Below, piece after piece: positions 54,276 through 63,287 of a DNA stretch of 64,000 nt. Positions within the stretch are counted from its first letter, which is position 1, and every line of letters starts with the position of its first letter. The stretch covers positions 248,001 to 312,000 of the forward strand of contig JADJXG010000001.1 of the NCBI GenBank assembly GCA_016715965.1, given 5' to 3'. The translations under genes were made by a program, and so were the position numbers. The stretch is from Saprospiraceae bacterium. Its GTDB lineage: Bacteria > Bacteroidota > Bacteroidia > Chitinophagales > Saprospiraceae. The notes below the pieces were generated by a model that worked only from the letters and a program-made list of their open reading frames with translations, did no database searches and was not told the origin of the DNA.

Positions 54276-54301
54276 AACCAACCTGAGAATGATAATAGAA
54301 C

Positions 54302-55777
54302 CTACTCTATTTTCTTATATAATTTTAACAAAAATGTTTTCAAAATCTGATAATCATCAAAAGGTATCTTCACACCCTTTATTTCCTGATACTTTTCATG
54401 CCCTTTGCCTGCAATGACAATGATGTCCTCATTCTGACCAATGGCACATGCCGTCTTAATGGCTTGCTCTCTGTCCAGTACAATCGTATATTTCTGTTGA
54501 TCCTCTAAAAGAATCCCAGACTCCATTTCCTCGACAATTTGATGTGGATCTTCATCCCTAGGATTGTCAGAAGTCAAAATAAGCTGATCGCTTAGTTTTG
54601 CTGCTACAGAAGCCATCAATGGCCTTTTCGATTTATCCCTATTTCCACCACAACCCAAAACCGTAATGATTCTTTGATTTTTCTGTCTGATGTCTCTGAC
54701 ATTGGACAAAAGCTTTTCTACTGCATCTGGCGTGTGCGCATAATCGACAATGCCAATTCTTTTCTTGTTTCCTTCTCTAATCAGCTCAAAACGACCACTT
54801 ACGTTTTTAAGATTTGACATGTGCATTAGAACTTCGGATTGACTCTCTCCAAGTTCTAAGGCCACAGCAAGCACCGCAGCTAAATTTGAAGCATTGAAGG
54901 TACCTGCCAAACAAGAGTGCCATTCTGTCTGCTGATATTTCAGGTGCAATCCCTCGATTGCATTGTTTAGCACTTTGAGTTTATAGTCTGCGATATTTCT
55001 TACACCAAAATACTTCACTTTGCTACTTGTATTTTGCACCATCATTGGAGAATGCTTGTCATCGGCATTTACAATCGATGTTGAGCCTTTCGGAAGTTGA
55101 TCGAAGAACTTTTTCTTCGTCTCAATATAATTTTTAAACGAATGATGATAATCCAGATGATCTTGTGTAATGTTGGTAAACACGGCCATCCTGAATTTCA
55201 ATCCTTCAATTCTTCGCTGATCAATGGCATGGGAACTAACCTCCATAAAAACATGAGTACATCCATTCTGAACCATGTCTGCTAGCAATCGATACAGCTG
55301 TACAATATCCGGTGTTGTATGAGTAGATGCCATTACTACATTTCCATACTTATTTTCGACAGTGGATAACAGGCCTGTTTTATAACCCAATACAGTAAAC
55401 AATTCATACAGAAGTGTGGTCACCGTAGTTTTTCCATTGGTTCCTGTAACACCTACTAAAATCAATTGACTGGAAGGGTCCTCATAGTAATTTTTTAGCA
55501 AGGTGACCAGAATCGGCAAAGAATGATTTGTTTGCAAAAAACAAACCTCCGGATGAATCTCCTGTGGTAGATTTTCACACAATACAATTCTAATTCCTTT
55601 CTGTATTACTTCAGGAATATATTTATGTCCATCGGCTACAGTTCCCTTCCTCGCGACAAATATTTCACCGGGAACAACATTTCTGGAATCCAAATTAAAC
55701 CCACTTACTTTTTTGTTTGAATCTCCAATGATGGTCAAATTCAAATCATCTGGTAATATTTGGGATAAATCTTTCAA
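54302..55777 (-). CDS. murE: UDP-MurNAc-tripeptide synthetase MurE (meso-diaminopimelate type)
   Basis: A 491-residue Mur ligase with the P-loop VGVTGTNGKTTVTTLLYEL (about 108-125), HTTPDIVQL, EVSSHAID, NITQDHLDYHHSF and DYAHTPDAVEKLL. The amino-acid specificity loop reads SDNPRDEDP; the DNPR motif is the mark of enzymes that add meso-diaminopimelate rather than lysine. This fits a Gram-negative-type stem peptide. It lies 22 bases downstream of ftsI. Confidence 0.97.
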   Translation of the reverse strand: MKDLSQILPDDLNLTIIGDSNKKVSGFNLDSRNVVPGEIFVARKGTVADGHKYIPEVIQKGIRIVLCENLPQEIHPEVCFLQTNHSLPILVTLLKNYYEDPSSQLILVGVTGTNGKTTVTTLLYELFTVLGYKTGLLSTVENKYGNVVMASTHTTPDIVQLYRLLADMVQNGCTHVFMEVSSHAIDQRRIEGLKFRMAVFTNITQDHLDYHHSFKNYIETKKKFFDQLPKGSTSIVNADDKHSPMMVQNTSSKVKYFGVRNIADYKLKVLNNAIEGLHLKYQQTEWHSCLAGTFNASNLAAVLAVALELGESQSEVLMHMSNLKNVSGRFELIREGNKKRIGIVDYAHTPDAVEKLLSNVRDIRQKNQRIITVLGCGGNRDKSKRPLMASVAAKLSDQLILTSDNPRDEDPHQIVEEMESGILLEDQQKYTIVLDREQAIKTACAIGQNEDIIVIAGKGHEKYQEIKGVKIPFDDYQILKTFLLKLYKKIE

Positions 55778-55799
55778 AGAACTTTTATTTTACAATCAT

Positions 55800-57923
55800 T
55801 TATTGTAACTGAATCTCAATCCTGCGATCTTGATCCAACCAAAACATTCCGGGCTCAATACTCTGCCAAACTACCTTACCCAAGCCACTAATGCTGGCAG
55901 AAACACCCTGCCGGTCCAAGATATACATGGCATCCCTCAAACCCATACCTTTTAAATCAGGCACCCTTTTCTCACTTAATTGCTGAGGTAAAGTGTAAAT
56001 TCCATCCTTATTGGCAATTGTTCTTACCCATTCGTTCTTCGCTCCACCCCGAAATGGCAATCCTATATGGTGAAATAAAACCTCAAAATCTTTAGAGAAT
56101 CCATGATTTCCTACGGGCAGCACATCATTGGTTAAAAGGGGTTTTGGTTGATCGTTTATAAAACCGGCCATCTTGCTTTGATTCCTCATACATTTGTCAG
56201 CGATTTTAAGAAATGCAGGTGCTGCAGCCTGTCCCCCATAATATCCTCCTTGTGTAGGATTGTAGATGACCACAATGCAACTATAAACAGGATTTTCTGA
56301 AGGAAAAAATCCGCAAAATGAAGCCTGATATTGCTTGTTCTCCAAACCTGTCACATAATAATTGGTGACTGCGGTTCCTGTTTTTCCTGATATATTGAAA
56401 TGATCAGATTGGATAACTTTCCCAGTCCCATTGGAAACTACTCCGGCCAATAAAACATTCAGCTGTGTTAAGGTTTTCTCTGAAAACATACCTTGAACCA
56501 ATACTTTTGGTTCGATCTGTTTGATCACTTTATCATCGTCAAGGATATGTGAGACCAGATAAGGCTTCATCATATTTCCTCTGTTGGCCACTGTATTGTA
56601 AAAATTGAGGATCTGAAGAGGTGTAAGCTGGAGTTCATATCCCACACTCATCCATGGAACTGATGTTCCATACCACTTTTCCTTATTTTCATCCGGATGT
56701 TTTATCACTGGATTTGATTCCCCTTCCAATTCAATTCCAGTCTTTTTGTGCAGTCTGAATTTTCGATAATAATCTGCAAATTTTCTTTGTCCGTCCGGCA
56801 TTCCAAATACCTGATATGCCAATCTCGAAATTCCTACGTTGGATGATTTTTCAAAAGAATATTGTAAATCGCTGAGGCTTACTCCGTGTGATTCGGAATC
56901 CTTCATCTTTTTGTTGTAGAAATAAGCTTCTCCTCCATTTAACTGAACCGGTGTTTTAAGATCAACGGCTCCCTCTTCCAACATAGCCGCTACAGAAGCG
57001 AGCTTCATGGTACTTCCCGGTTCAGTGGAATAACCCAGTGCATAATTAAAATCCTCCACCAATTCGCCCATCTGGTCAAAACCCAAATTTGCAATGGCTT
57101 TGATTGCTCCGGTTTTAACCTCCATCACAACAGCACAGCCTTTCTGCGCACCATGTTTGACGATAGCCTCTGACAATGCTTCTTCAGCTACCTCTTGAAT
57201 TCCAACGTCAATGGTTGTTTGTACATCACTTCCCCTTTTCGCTTCAATTTCTATGACATCATCCACGGGTAGATAGAGATCAGGCCCCACTTTTTTCATC
57301 AACCTTTCTCCCTCTTGTCCTTTGAGCCAAGGATCAAAAGAACTTTCAAGACCAATGGATGGTGCGTTGTCTCTTTTCAATCCAATGGTTCGGCTGGCCA
57401 ATAATTTAAAGGGTTTCTCTCTTCTGTCTTTTCGAATAACAATGAGACCACCCTTGTTTTGACCTGCACGAAGAATTGGATATGTTTTTAAAAGCTCTAG
57501 TTGATTGTAATCCAGAGATCTTGCAATTAACAAATACCTATTCTTCAATTTTCTTTCTCGGATCAGCCAGTTTTTAACTTGTTGCACAGACTTGTCTTGC
57601 ATCAAATCCCTTGCCAGGAAGTATGCCAGAGAGTCCACTTTGGCATTGAAGATCTCCGAAGTTAATCCTTTGGCTCTGGTGTCTAATCGTATTTCAAAGA
57701 ACGGCAGTGACAAAGCAAGCGGGCTGCCATCGTCAGAAAGAATTTTTCCTCTTTCGGCTTCAATGGAGACCAACTTAAAATACAATTCATCTGCTTTCTG
57801 TCTCCAATCATTTCCTTCGATGGCTACAATACGGATCGCACTCCAAATCATAAAAAAGGCTACACAACCAAACAGGCCGAGTATAACATAAACCCTTATT
57901 AATAATTCTTTCTTGCGATCCAT
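55800..57923 (-). CDS. ftsI: Division transpeptidase FtsI (PBP3) with PASTA domain
   Basis: A 707-residue class B penicillin-binding protein. It has one N-terminal transmembrane helix (about 10-30), a dimerisation domain (about 50-220) and a transpeptidase domain. The active-site Ser-x-x-Lys is STMK (about 303), followed by SSN in KSSNVG (about 358) and KTG in SGKTGTA (about 512). The C-terminal 55 residues form a PASTA domain (VPDLKGMGLRDAMYILDRQG), as found in Bacteroidota FtsI. It crosslinks septal peptidoglycan with FtsW. It is four bases downstream of the FtsL-like gene. Confidence 0.95.
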   Translation of the reverse strand: MDRKKELLIRVYVILGLFGCVAFFMIWSAIRIVAIEGNDWRQKADELYFKLVSIEAERGKILSDDGSPLALSLPFFEIRLDTRAKGLTSEIFNAKVDSLAYFLARDLMQDKSVQQVKNWLIRERKLKNRYLLIARSLDYNQLELLKTYPILRAGQNKGGLIVIRKDRREKPFKLLASRTIGLKRDNAPSIGLESSFDPWLKGQEGERLMKKVGPDLYLPVDDVIEIEAKRGSDVQTTIDVGIQEVAEEALSEAIVKHGAQKGCAVVMEVKTGAIKAIANLGFDQMGELVEDFNYALGYSTEPGSTMKLASVAAMLEEGAVDLKTPVQLNGGEAYFYNKKMKDSESHGVSLSDLQYSFEKSSNVGISRLAYQVFGMPDGQRKFADYYRKFRLHKKTGIELEGESNPVIKHPDENKEKWYGTSVPWMSVGYELQLTPLQILNFYNTVANRGNMMKPYLVSHILDDDKVIKQIEPKVLVQGMFSEKTLTQLNVLLAGVVSNGTGKVIQSDHFNISGKTGTAVTNYYVTGLENKQYQASFCGFFPSENPVYSCIVVIYNPTQGGYYGGQAAAPAFLKIADKCMRNQSKMAGFINDQPKPLLTNDVLPVGNHGFSKDFEVLFHHIGLPFRGGAKNEWVRTIANKDGIYTLPQQLSEKRVPDLKGMGLRDAMYILDRQGVSASISGLGKVVWQSIEPGMFWLDQDRRIEIQLQ

Positions 57924-57927
57924 AAAA

Positions 57928-58257
57928 TTATTGATCCACCTTTAATATTTTTCTGGGCGCGTTTTCTCTGATATAAATCTCACGATCCTGCACTTTTTTG
58001 GAAAGCTGTCCTTCCATACTTTGATACATGATCCCTGATTTCAAAGACCAAAACACCCATTTCAATTCCTTAATCTCTTCCTGAATCATTTGACTTTTTT
58101 GCAAATGCTTCTCTGCGTATTGCACATTGGCCGCATAAAGAAAGCCCAATACAAAAATCAATCCTATATAGGGCAGGTTTTTGTAAAATAGCATTGTGTG
58201 AATGTTATTGTACTTCTTCCTGTTTATTTTTGGCGGCTTATGAAATTCCGTATTCAT
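57928..58257 (-). CDS. FtsL-like division protein
   Basis: A 109-residue bitopic protein with a basic N-terminus, one transmembrane helix (LPYIGLIFVLGFLYAANVQYA, about 29-49) and a periplasmic coiled-coil-like part of about 55 residues. FtsL is too variable to identify by motif, but the size, topology and position between rsmH (zero-base gap) and ftsI (four-base gap) fit FtsL well. It would join FtsQ (and an FtsB elsewhere) to activate FtsWI. Confidence 0.82.
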   Translation of the reverse strand: MNTEFHKPPKINRKKYNNIHTMLFYKNLPYIGLIFVLGFLYAANVQYAEKHLQKSQMIQEEIKELKWVFWSLKSGIMYQSMEGQLSKKVQDREIYIRENAPRKILKVDQ

Positions 58258-59169
58258 TTAAATTTGTTTTTCTCCTACCCGCATTTTTGCAGAGCGGGAT
58301 CTGCTGTTATTTTCAACTTCGTGATGGTCTGGCACAATAATCTCTTTGTTGATTTGCTTCATGGTTTTTACTTTTTTTCCAAAAACTTCTTCATTCGATT
58401 TTAATGGCCATTCTCCTTTGAGAAATGATTTGACAATTCTGTCTTCCAAAGAATGATAACTTATTACAACTATTCTACCACCTTTAGAAATTAGTTCCTC
58501 AGACTGTGACAGTAATTCTTTCAAACTTTCAAGTTCACCATTCACTTCAATTCTAAGCGCCTGAAAAACTTGTGCCAGAAACTTCTGACTTTTGCCATAC
58601 ACAAATGGGCTAAGCCAATCAGCAAAAGACTCGCAGGTATTGATTTTTAATGCCTTCCTTTCACGGACCCATTTCTGTACCAAAGGGCGCGCATTGGTTA
58701 TTTCTCCATATTCAGTGAGAATTCTAAACAATTCCTCTTCTGAATAATCTGTGAGAACTTTTTCGGCGGTCAATTCCTGCTCAGCATTCATGCGCATGTC
58801 CAAAGGTCCTTTTTGCTGGAAGGAGAATCCTCTTTGGCCAATATCAAAATGCCAGGAGGACACACCCAAGTCTGCTAGCAATCCATGGATTTTTGTGACT
58901 CCAAAGTATCTTAAATATTTTTTCAAATACCTGAAATCAGATTTGATCAGATGCAATCTTTTATCGCTGATCTGATTTTCCAATGCGTCAGCATCACGGT
59001 CAAAAGCAAAAAGTTTTCCATCATTGTCCAATCGATTCAGAATTTCCTTGCTGTGACCACCTCCTCCAAAAGTAGCATCTATATAAATCCCACTTTTGTC
59101 GGTTATCAACGCATCTACCGAAGACTGAAGCAGTACCGGCCGATGAACATATATTGCTTTATCAGACAT
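58258..59169 (-). CDS. rsmH: 16S rRNA (cytosine-1402-N4)-methyltransferase RsmH
   Basis: The ATG at 59169 gives MSDKAIYVHRPVLLQSSVDAL, as in the family; the longer frame from 59220 lies inside mraZ. Signatures are IDATFGGGGHSKEIL (SAM-binding loop), LADLGVSSWHFD, RGFSFQQKGPLDMRM and VVISYHSLEDRIVKSFLK. It methylates C1402 of 16S rRNA. It overlaps the mraZ stop by about eight bases. Confidence 0.96.
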   Translation of the reverse strand: MSDKAIYVHRPVLLQSSVDALITDKSGIYIDATFGGGGHSKEILNRLDNDGKLFAFDRDADALENQISDKRLHLIKSDFRYLKKYLRYFGVTKIHGLLADLGVSSWHFDIGQRGFSFQQKGPLDMRMNAEQELTAEKVLTDYSEEELFRILTEYGEITNARPLVQKWVRERKALKINTCESFADWLSPFVYGKSQKFLAQVFQALRIEVNGELESLKELLSQSEELISKGGRIVVISYHSLEDRIVKSFLKGEWPLKSNEEVFGKKVKTMKQINKEIIVPDHHEVENNSRSRSAKMRVGEKQI

Positions 59170-59614
59170 CTTTATGTCTGAATACTTCCTCTGCCAGGGA
59201 TGCGAAATCTGATGGTTCATTCTCGATCATCTTGAGGTAATGCTCTTTGGACCAAATTTCAATTTGGTTGTGATATGCCAAAAGCATTACATCTGAATCA
59301 ATATCAGCATGTTCGAGCAATGTTTTTGGCAACAATATCCGCATGGAAGCATCCGGTTCCACCTGAGTAGCACCTCGATAAAAAAACCTGGCAAATTCTC
59401 GATTCTTAATATTGTAGGGATTGAGCTGGTTGACCTCTTTGGTCTTCTCTTCCCAAACATCCTGGGGGTACAGGATAATGCATTTCTCAAAACCGCGATT
59501 GATCACAAAGCTTTTCACCTGAAGAGGGCTTAGCATCTTCATCAAATTAGAAGGCAATCGCAGCCTGCTCTTGTCGTCTAATTTGACTTCATATTCTCCA
59601 CTCAGATGATACAT
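59162..59614 (-). CDS. mraZ: Transcriptional regulator MraZ
   Basis: A 150-residue protein with two AbrB/SpoVT-like half-domains, each with the DxxxR-x-x-LP core: LDDKSRLRLPSNLM (about 12-25) and DASMRILLPKTLLEHADI (about 84-101). MraZ proteins form rings and bind repeated TGGG boxes upstream of their own operon. Such boxes occur 45 bases upstream here. It is the first gene of the dcw cluster. Confidence 0.95.
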   Translation of the reverse strand: MYHLSGEYEVKLDDKSRLRLPSNLMKMLSPLQVKSFVINRGFEKCIILYPQDVWEEKTKEVNQLNPYNIKNREFARFFYRGATQVEPDASMRILLPKTLLEHADIDSDVMLLAYHNQIEIWSKEHYLKMIENEPSDFASLAEEVFRHKDV

Positions 59615-59642
59615 TCTTTGAGCTCACGTTGGTTTGATGGCT

Positions 59643-59650
59643 CAAAAGTA
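59643..59650 (-). promoter_or_regulatory. Predicted -7 box of the dcw operon promoter
   Basis: On the minus strand TACTTTTG fits the Bacteroidota -7 consensus TAnnTTTG and lies 28 bases upstream of the mraZ ATG. No clear TTG-type -33 element was seen at the usual distance; the region where it should be holds the TGGG repeats. Confidence 0.55.
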
Positions 59651-59658
59651 GAAATATT

Positions 59659-59674
59659 TCCCACTTTCACCCAC
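59659..59674 (-). promoter_or_regulatory. mraZ: Predicted MraZ operator: TGGG direct repeats
   Basis: On the minus strand the sequence reads AAAGTGGGTGAAAGTGGGAA. Two GTGGG boxes are spaced exactly ten bases apart, and a weaker GGGG box lies about 11 bases further upstream. E. coli-type MraZ binds TGGGN repeats at ten-base spacing. The site sits just upstream of the predicted -7 box, between it and the expected -33 position, so bound MraZ would block the promoter: autorepression of the dcw operon. Confidence 0.7.
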
Positions 59675-59972
59675 TTTTTGCCCCTAAAAATGATTAAAAA
59701 TCATATATAAATCTTCCTGAGGGTCAAGATATAATCAAATTATTGACAAAATATCACGAATTTGATGACAATTTTCGTTTGTAATCAATTCTTAATATGG
59801 GTTCTATACATAGATATATATTTAAATGTATAATCAATTTAAATAGTTTAATTTAAAGATTATCTAAAATCATATATATATAATGAGATGAATGCTAATC
59901 TGGAAATCCTCAGGTTTGCCAAAATTTATATGAATAACGGAGTAAGAAAAATCAGCTCCTTGAATCTTGGGT
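59675..59972. other. AT-rich spacer upstream of mraZ
   Basis: Apart from the promoter and operator described, this spacer between mraZ and the mannosyltransferase-like gene contains only AT-rich sequence with short ATATAT runs (about 59805-59885). No gene, tRNA or strong terminator is visible for the upstream minus-strand gene. Confidence 0.4.
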
Positions 59973-60683
59973 TTAGGTTTTCAACCTCATTTGAAACACT
60001 CCCCAAAGTGCTTCCCGGATGATCCAGATATTCATTTTGGATTTTCCTTTGACCCTGTCAGGAAAAAGGATTGGAATTTCAACAATCTTGTATCCTTTTT
60101 GATAAGACCTGTATTTCATCTCAATTTGGAAGGCATAACCCACGAACCTTATATTTTCCAAATGAATATTCTCCAAAACTTCTCTTTTGTAACAAACAAA
60201 TCCAGCTGTTGGGTCCATCACTTTCATTCCTGTAATTGTTCTGACATACAAAGAAGCTCCCCGGGATAAAGCCAGGCGCAAAAATGGCCAATTGACGACT
60301 CCACCACCTTTAATGTATCTTGATCCTACTGCTACATCCCCTAAATGAAGGGCACAAGCTGCTCTGAGTTCGATCAACTTGAAAGGAGGGTGACTAAAAT
60401 CAGCATCCATCTCGAGGATGTACTCGTATTTCCTCTTAAGTGCCCATTTAAAACCAGCAATATAGGCTGTACCCAGACCAGATTTCTCAGTTCTCTCCAA
60501 GAGATGTATTTTTCCCGGATATCGTTTTATAAGTTCAACGACCTCTTGCGCTGTACCGTCCGGTGAGCCATCGTCCACGACCAAAACTTCAAACTCAACT
60601 TCCAACTCCATCACTGCTGATACAATGGAATTGATGTTCTCAATTTCATTGTAAGTAGGAATAATGACCAGTGAATCCGACAC
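59973..60683 (-). CDS. Polyprenol monophosphomannose synthase-like glycosyltransferase (DPM1 type)
   Basis: A 236-residue family 2 glycosyltransferase without transmembrane helices, with LVIIPTYNEIENINSIVSAV at the start and VLVVDDGSPDGTAQEV. It also has LEMDADFSHPP (metal-binding DAD) and SRYIKGGGVVNWPFLRLALSRGASLY, followed by DPTAGFVCYKREVLE. These are the signatures of the DPM1-type polyprenyl-phosphate mannose synthases. It would transfer mannose (or a related sugar) from GDP-sugar to a polyprenyl phosphate for periplasmic glycosylation. It lies 18 bases downstream of the E1 dehydrogenase gene. Confidence 0.88.
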   Translation of the reverse strand: MSDSLVIIPTYNEIENINSIVSAVMELEVEFEVLVVDDGSPDGTAQEVVELIKRYPGKIHLLERTEKSGLGTAYIAGFKWALKRKYEYILEMDADFSHPPFKLIELRAACALHLGDVAVGSRYIKGGGVVNWPFLRLALSRGASLYVRTITGMKVMDPTAGFVCYKREVLENIHLENIRFVGYAFQIEMKYRSYQKGYKIVEIPILFPDRVKGKSKMNIWIIREALWGVFQMRLKT

Positions 60684-60701
60684 TCTTTGTAGATTTATAA
60701 A

Positions 60702-63119
60702 TTATTTTGAGCCAAATCTTTGGGGGTTGTATTCCTCCATTAATCTCAGGATAGAAAACGCTACATCTTCTGCATTGGGTTTTGAAAAATAATCACCATC
60801 GCTGCCGTATGGCGGCCTGTGTTCTTTTGCGGTTAAGGTGACAGGAGATGCGTCCAGATAATGATAAGCTCCCTGTACTTCCAAGACTTGTTGAAGAATA
60901 AAAGCACTTGCTCCTCCCGGCACGTCTTCATCGAGCACCATTAATTTATTTGTCTTTTTAACAGATTGAGCAATTTCATGATCAAGATCCAATGGAAGCA
61001 AGGTTTGAACATCGATGAGCTCAACAGAAATTCCTTTCATTTCAAGCATTCCGATGGCTTTCTCAGCAATTCTCACACAAGATCCATAAGTGACCAAGGT
61101 CAAATCTTCACCGGGAATTAAAATTTCTATTTTACCCAATGGAACAGTGTATTGACCAAGGTTAGAGGGCAGTTTTTCTTTCAGGCGGTAACCATTGAGA
61201 CACTCAATGACGAGTCCTGGATCGTCTCCATTGATTAGGGTTTGATACATACCTGCGGCCTGTGTCATATTTCTAGGGACACAAATGTGAATCCCTCTCA
61301 AAGAATGCAAGAGCATCCCAATCGGAGAGCCTGAATGCCAAATACCTTCCAGTCGGTGCCCTCTTGTACGAATGATGGCAGGTGCTTTTTGTATTCCATC
61401 TGATCGATACCTTACGGTTGCCAAATCATCCATCAAAGCAGAAAGAGCGTATACAATATAATCCAAATATTGTATCTCAGCAATGGGTCTAAGACCTCTC
61501 ATACTCATTCCGATTGCTTGCCCAACAATGGTCCATTCTCTGATACCGGTATCAAATACCCTCAATGGCCCAAACTTCTCTTGTAGACCAGCAAATCCCT
61601 GATTGACATCTCCGATCATACCTACATCTTCTCCAAAAGCAATGACTTCTGGTCTCGTGGACATTAGCTGATCAAAATATTTGTTTAGAATCTGATATCC
61701 GCTTACTTCTACCGGTTCTAGACCAAATTCAATACCAACGGTGGGATTTGGGGTCTTTTGGCTGAGAAGGTGATCATGGTAATCTTCTTTGGCTTCCAGA
61801 TAAGCTGAATCTACCCATTGTATCAACGATGAATACCATTCTTTGCTTGCTGGTTGTTGAAACAAAAGTGTTCTGGCTTCAGTGATCAACTCATGGCGGC
61901 TTAACTCTTTGGCTTTTTGAATTCTATGAATTAGCTCTGAGACAGCTGAGTCAGATTGATAGGGTTCCAGCAGTCTGATAAATTCAGTTTTGATAAGTAA
62001 ATTTTGAGCCATAAAATCGTTCCAGGCTGCATTTCTTTGTTCTCTAACGTATTCCTTTGCGATATTTTTAAATTGCCCGATTAGATCTTCATCCGCCAAA
62101 TGGTGTTGAATGATCCATTGCTCAAATTTGAGATTACAATCGTTTTCTTCTTCCCATTTCATTCGGCTCTTGGACTTATACCTCTCATGCGAGCCCGAGG
62201 TAGAGTGACCCTGTGGTTGAGTTACTTCCATTATATGGAATAGACCAGGAATATGGTCCTTTCTCATCGTCTCAATCCCTTTGTGAAATGTGTTGACCAA
62301 TGTCGGATAATCCCAGGCCTTCACCTTATAAATGCGAATGCCATTACCGTTTTCCTGATATTCAAAGCCGGACAAAGCTTTACTGATACTTTGCTTCACT
62401 GTTTGGTAGTCGATGGGAACACTAATTCCATAGCCATCGTCCCAAACACATACAGCAAGAGGTACTTTCTGTACCGCGGCTGCATTCAAAGTCTCCCAAA
62501 ACACCCCTTCAGAGGTTGAGGCATCACCTATGGTCACAAATGAAACTTCATTCCCTTTTTTTGAAAAAAGCTTGCTCGAACCCTTCAGGTTTTTGTTTTC
62601 ATTGTAGTGTTTGGAGGCGAGGGCCAATCCCAATGCTCTTGCCATTTGACCACCTGTACTGGATATATCCGATGAAACATTATATCGCTTGGTTTGATCC
62701 AGCCAATCACCATTTTCATCCAACAAAGGTGTAGCGAAATGGGCATTCATTTGTCGGCCACCTGAAAATGGGTCATTTTTGGGATCTGCATAAAGCTGGG
62801 CAAAATATTCCTTTACACTGCACAAATCGAGGGCCATCATAAAGGTTTGATCTCTGTAATACCCTGATCGAAAATCTCCCTTTTGGAAAGCCCTTGCCAT
62901 GGCCAGCTGGGGCAATTCTTTCCCGTCCCCTAAAATCCCAAATTTTGCTTTCCCTGTCAATACTTCTTTCCGTCCAAGGAGCGACACCTCTCTGGAAACA
63001 AGACACACCCATAAGTCTCTCAAAACTTCCTGTTTATATTGGGCATCCGGTCCTTTAATGGCCTCCAACAGGGCAGCAACTGGATTATAAATACTCATAA
63101 TAATACGATTCGACGGCAA
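60702..63119 (-). CDS. Fused 2-oxoacid dehydrogenase E1 alpha/beta subunit
   Basis: An 805-residue fusion of the two E1 subunits that are usually separate. The alpha half (about 1-440) has GYYRDQTFMMALD, the segment GRQMNAHF and the thiamine diphosphate motif GDASTSEGVFWE ... VCVWDDGYGIS. The beta half (about 466-805) has FGEDVGMIGDVNQGFAGLQ, FDTGIREWTIVGQAIG and YGSCVRIAEKAI. This fused form is common in Bacteroidota and is assigned to branched-chain or pyruvate dehydrogenase complexes. Where most alpha subunits have N-N-G-Y after the GDG loop, this one has D-D-G-Y. The ATG at 63098 is an alternative start. Confidence 0.88.
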   Translation of the reverse strand: MPSNRIIMSIYNPVAALLEAIKGPDAQYKQEVLRDLWVCLVSREVSLLGRKEVLTGKAKFGILGDGKELPQLAMARAFQKGDFRSGYYRDQTFMMALDLCSVKEYFAQLYADPKNDPFSGGRQMNAHFATPLLDENGDWLDQTKRYNVSSDISSTGGQMARALGLALASKHYNENKNLKGSSKLFSKKGNEVSFVTIGDASTSEGVFWETLNAAAVQKVPLAVCVWDDGYGISVPIDYQTVKQSISKALSGFEYQENGNGIRIYKVKAWDYPTLVNTFHKGIETMRKDHIPGLFHIMEVTQPQGHSTSGSHERYKSKSRMKWEEENDCNLKFEQWIIQHHLADEDLIGQFKNIAKEYVREQRNAAWNDFMAQNLLIKTEFIRLLEPYQSDSAVSELIHRIQKAKELSRHELITEARTLLFQQPASKEWYSSLIQWVDSAYLEAKEDYHDHLLSQKTPNPTVGIEFGLEPVEVSGYQILNKYFDQLMSTRPEVIAFGEDVGMIGDVNQGFAGLQEKFGPLRVFDTGIREWTIVGQAIGMSMRGLRPIAEIQYLDYIVYALSALMDDLATVRYRSDGIQKAPAIIRTRGHRLEGIWHSGSPIGMLLHSLRGIHICVPRNMTQAAGMYQTLINGDDPGLVIECLNGYRLKEKLPSNLGQYTVPLGKIEILIPGEDLTLVTYGSCVRIAEKAIGMLEMKGISVELIDVQTLLPLDLDHEIAQSVKKTNKLMVLDEDVPGGASAFILQQVLEVQGAYHYLDASPVTLTAKEHRPPYGSDGDYFSKPNAEDVAFSILRLMEEYNPQRFGSK

Positions 63120-63250
63120 AAATAAAAGAATCCATCAAGGATTCCACCACAAAATAGGCCATTCGGACAGAATTAAAAATCTTATCCCTTTTAACACGAG
63201 CTTAACACACAATTTTGACTAAGAAGAGTCTAAATGTTGTTATATTGTTT

Positions 63251-63258
63251 TATTTTTG
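63251..63258 (+). promoter_or_regulatory. Predicted -7 box for the DUF1573 gene
   Basis: TATTTTTG matches TAnnTTTG and lies 29 bases upstream of the ATG at 63288. No convincing -33 TTG was found at the usual spacing. Confidence 0.45.
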
Positions 63259-63287
63259 TATCTTAAAATTAAAAAAAACATTTTCAC

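Noticed and set aside
63251..63258. A complete Bacteroidota promoter for the DUF1573 gene
   Set aside because: Only the -7 box is good; no TTG-type -33 element lies at the proper distance, so only the -7 box is reported.
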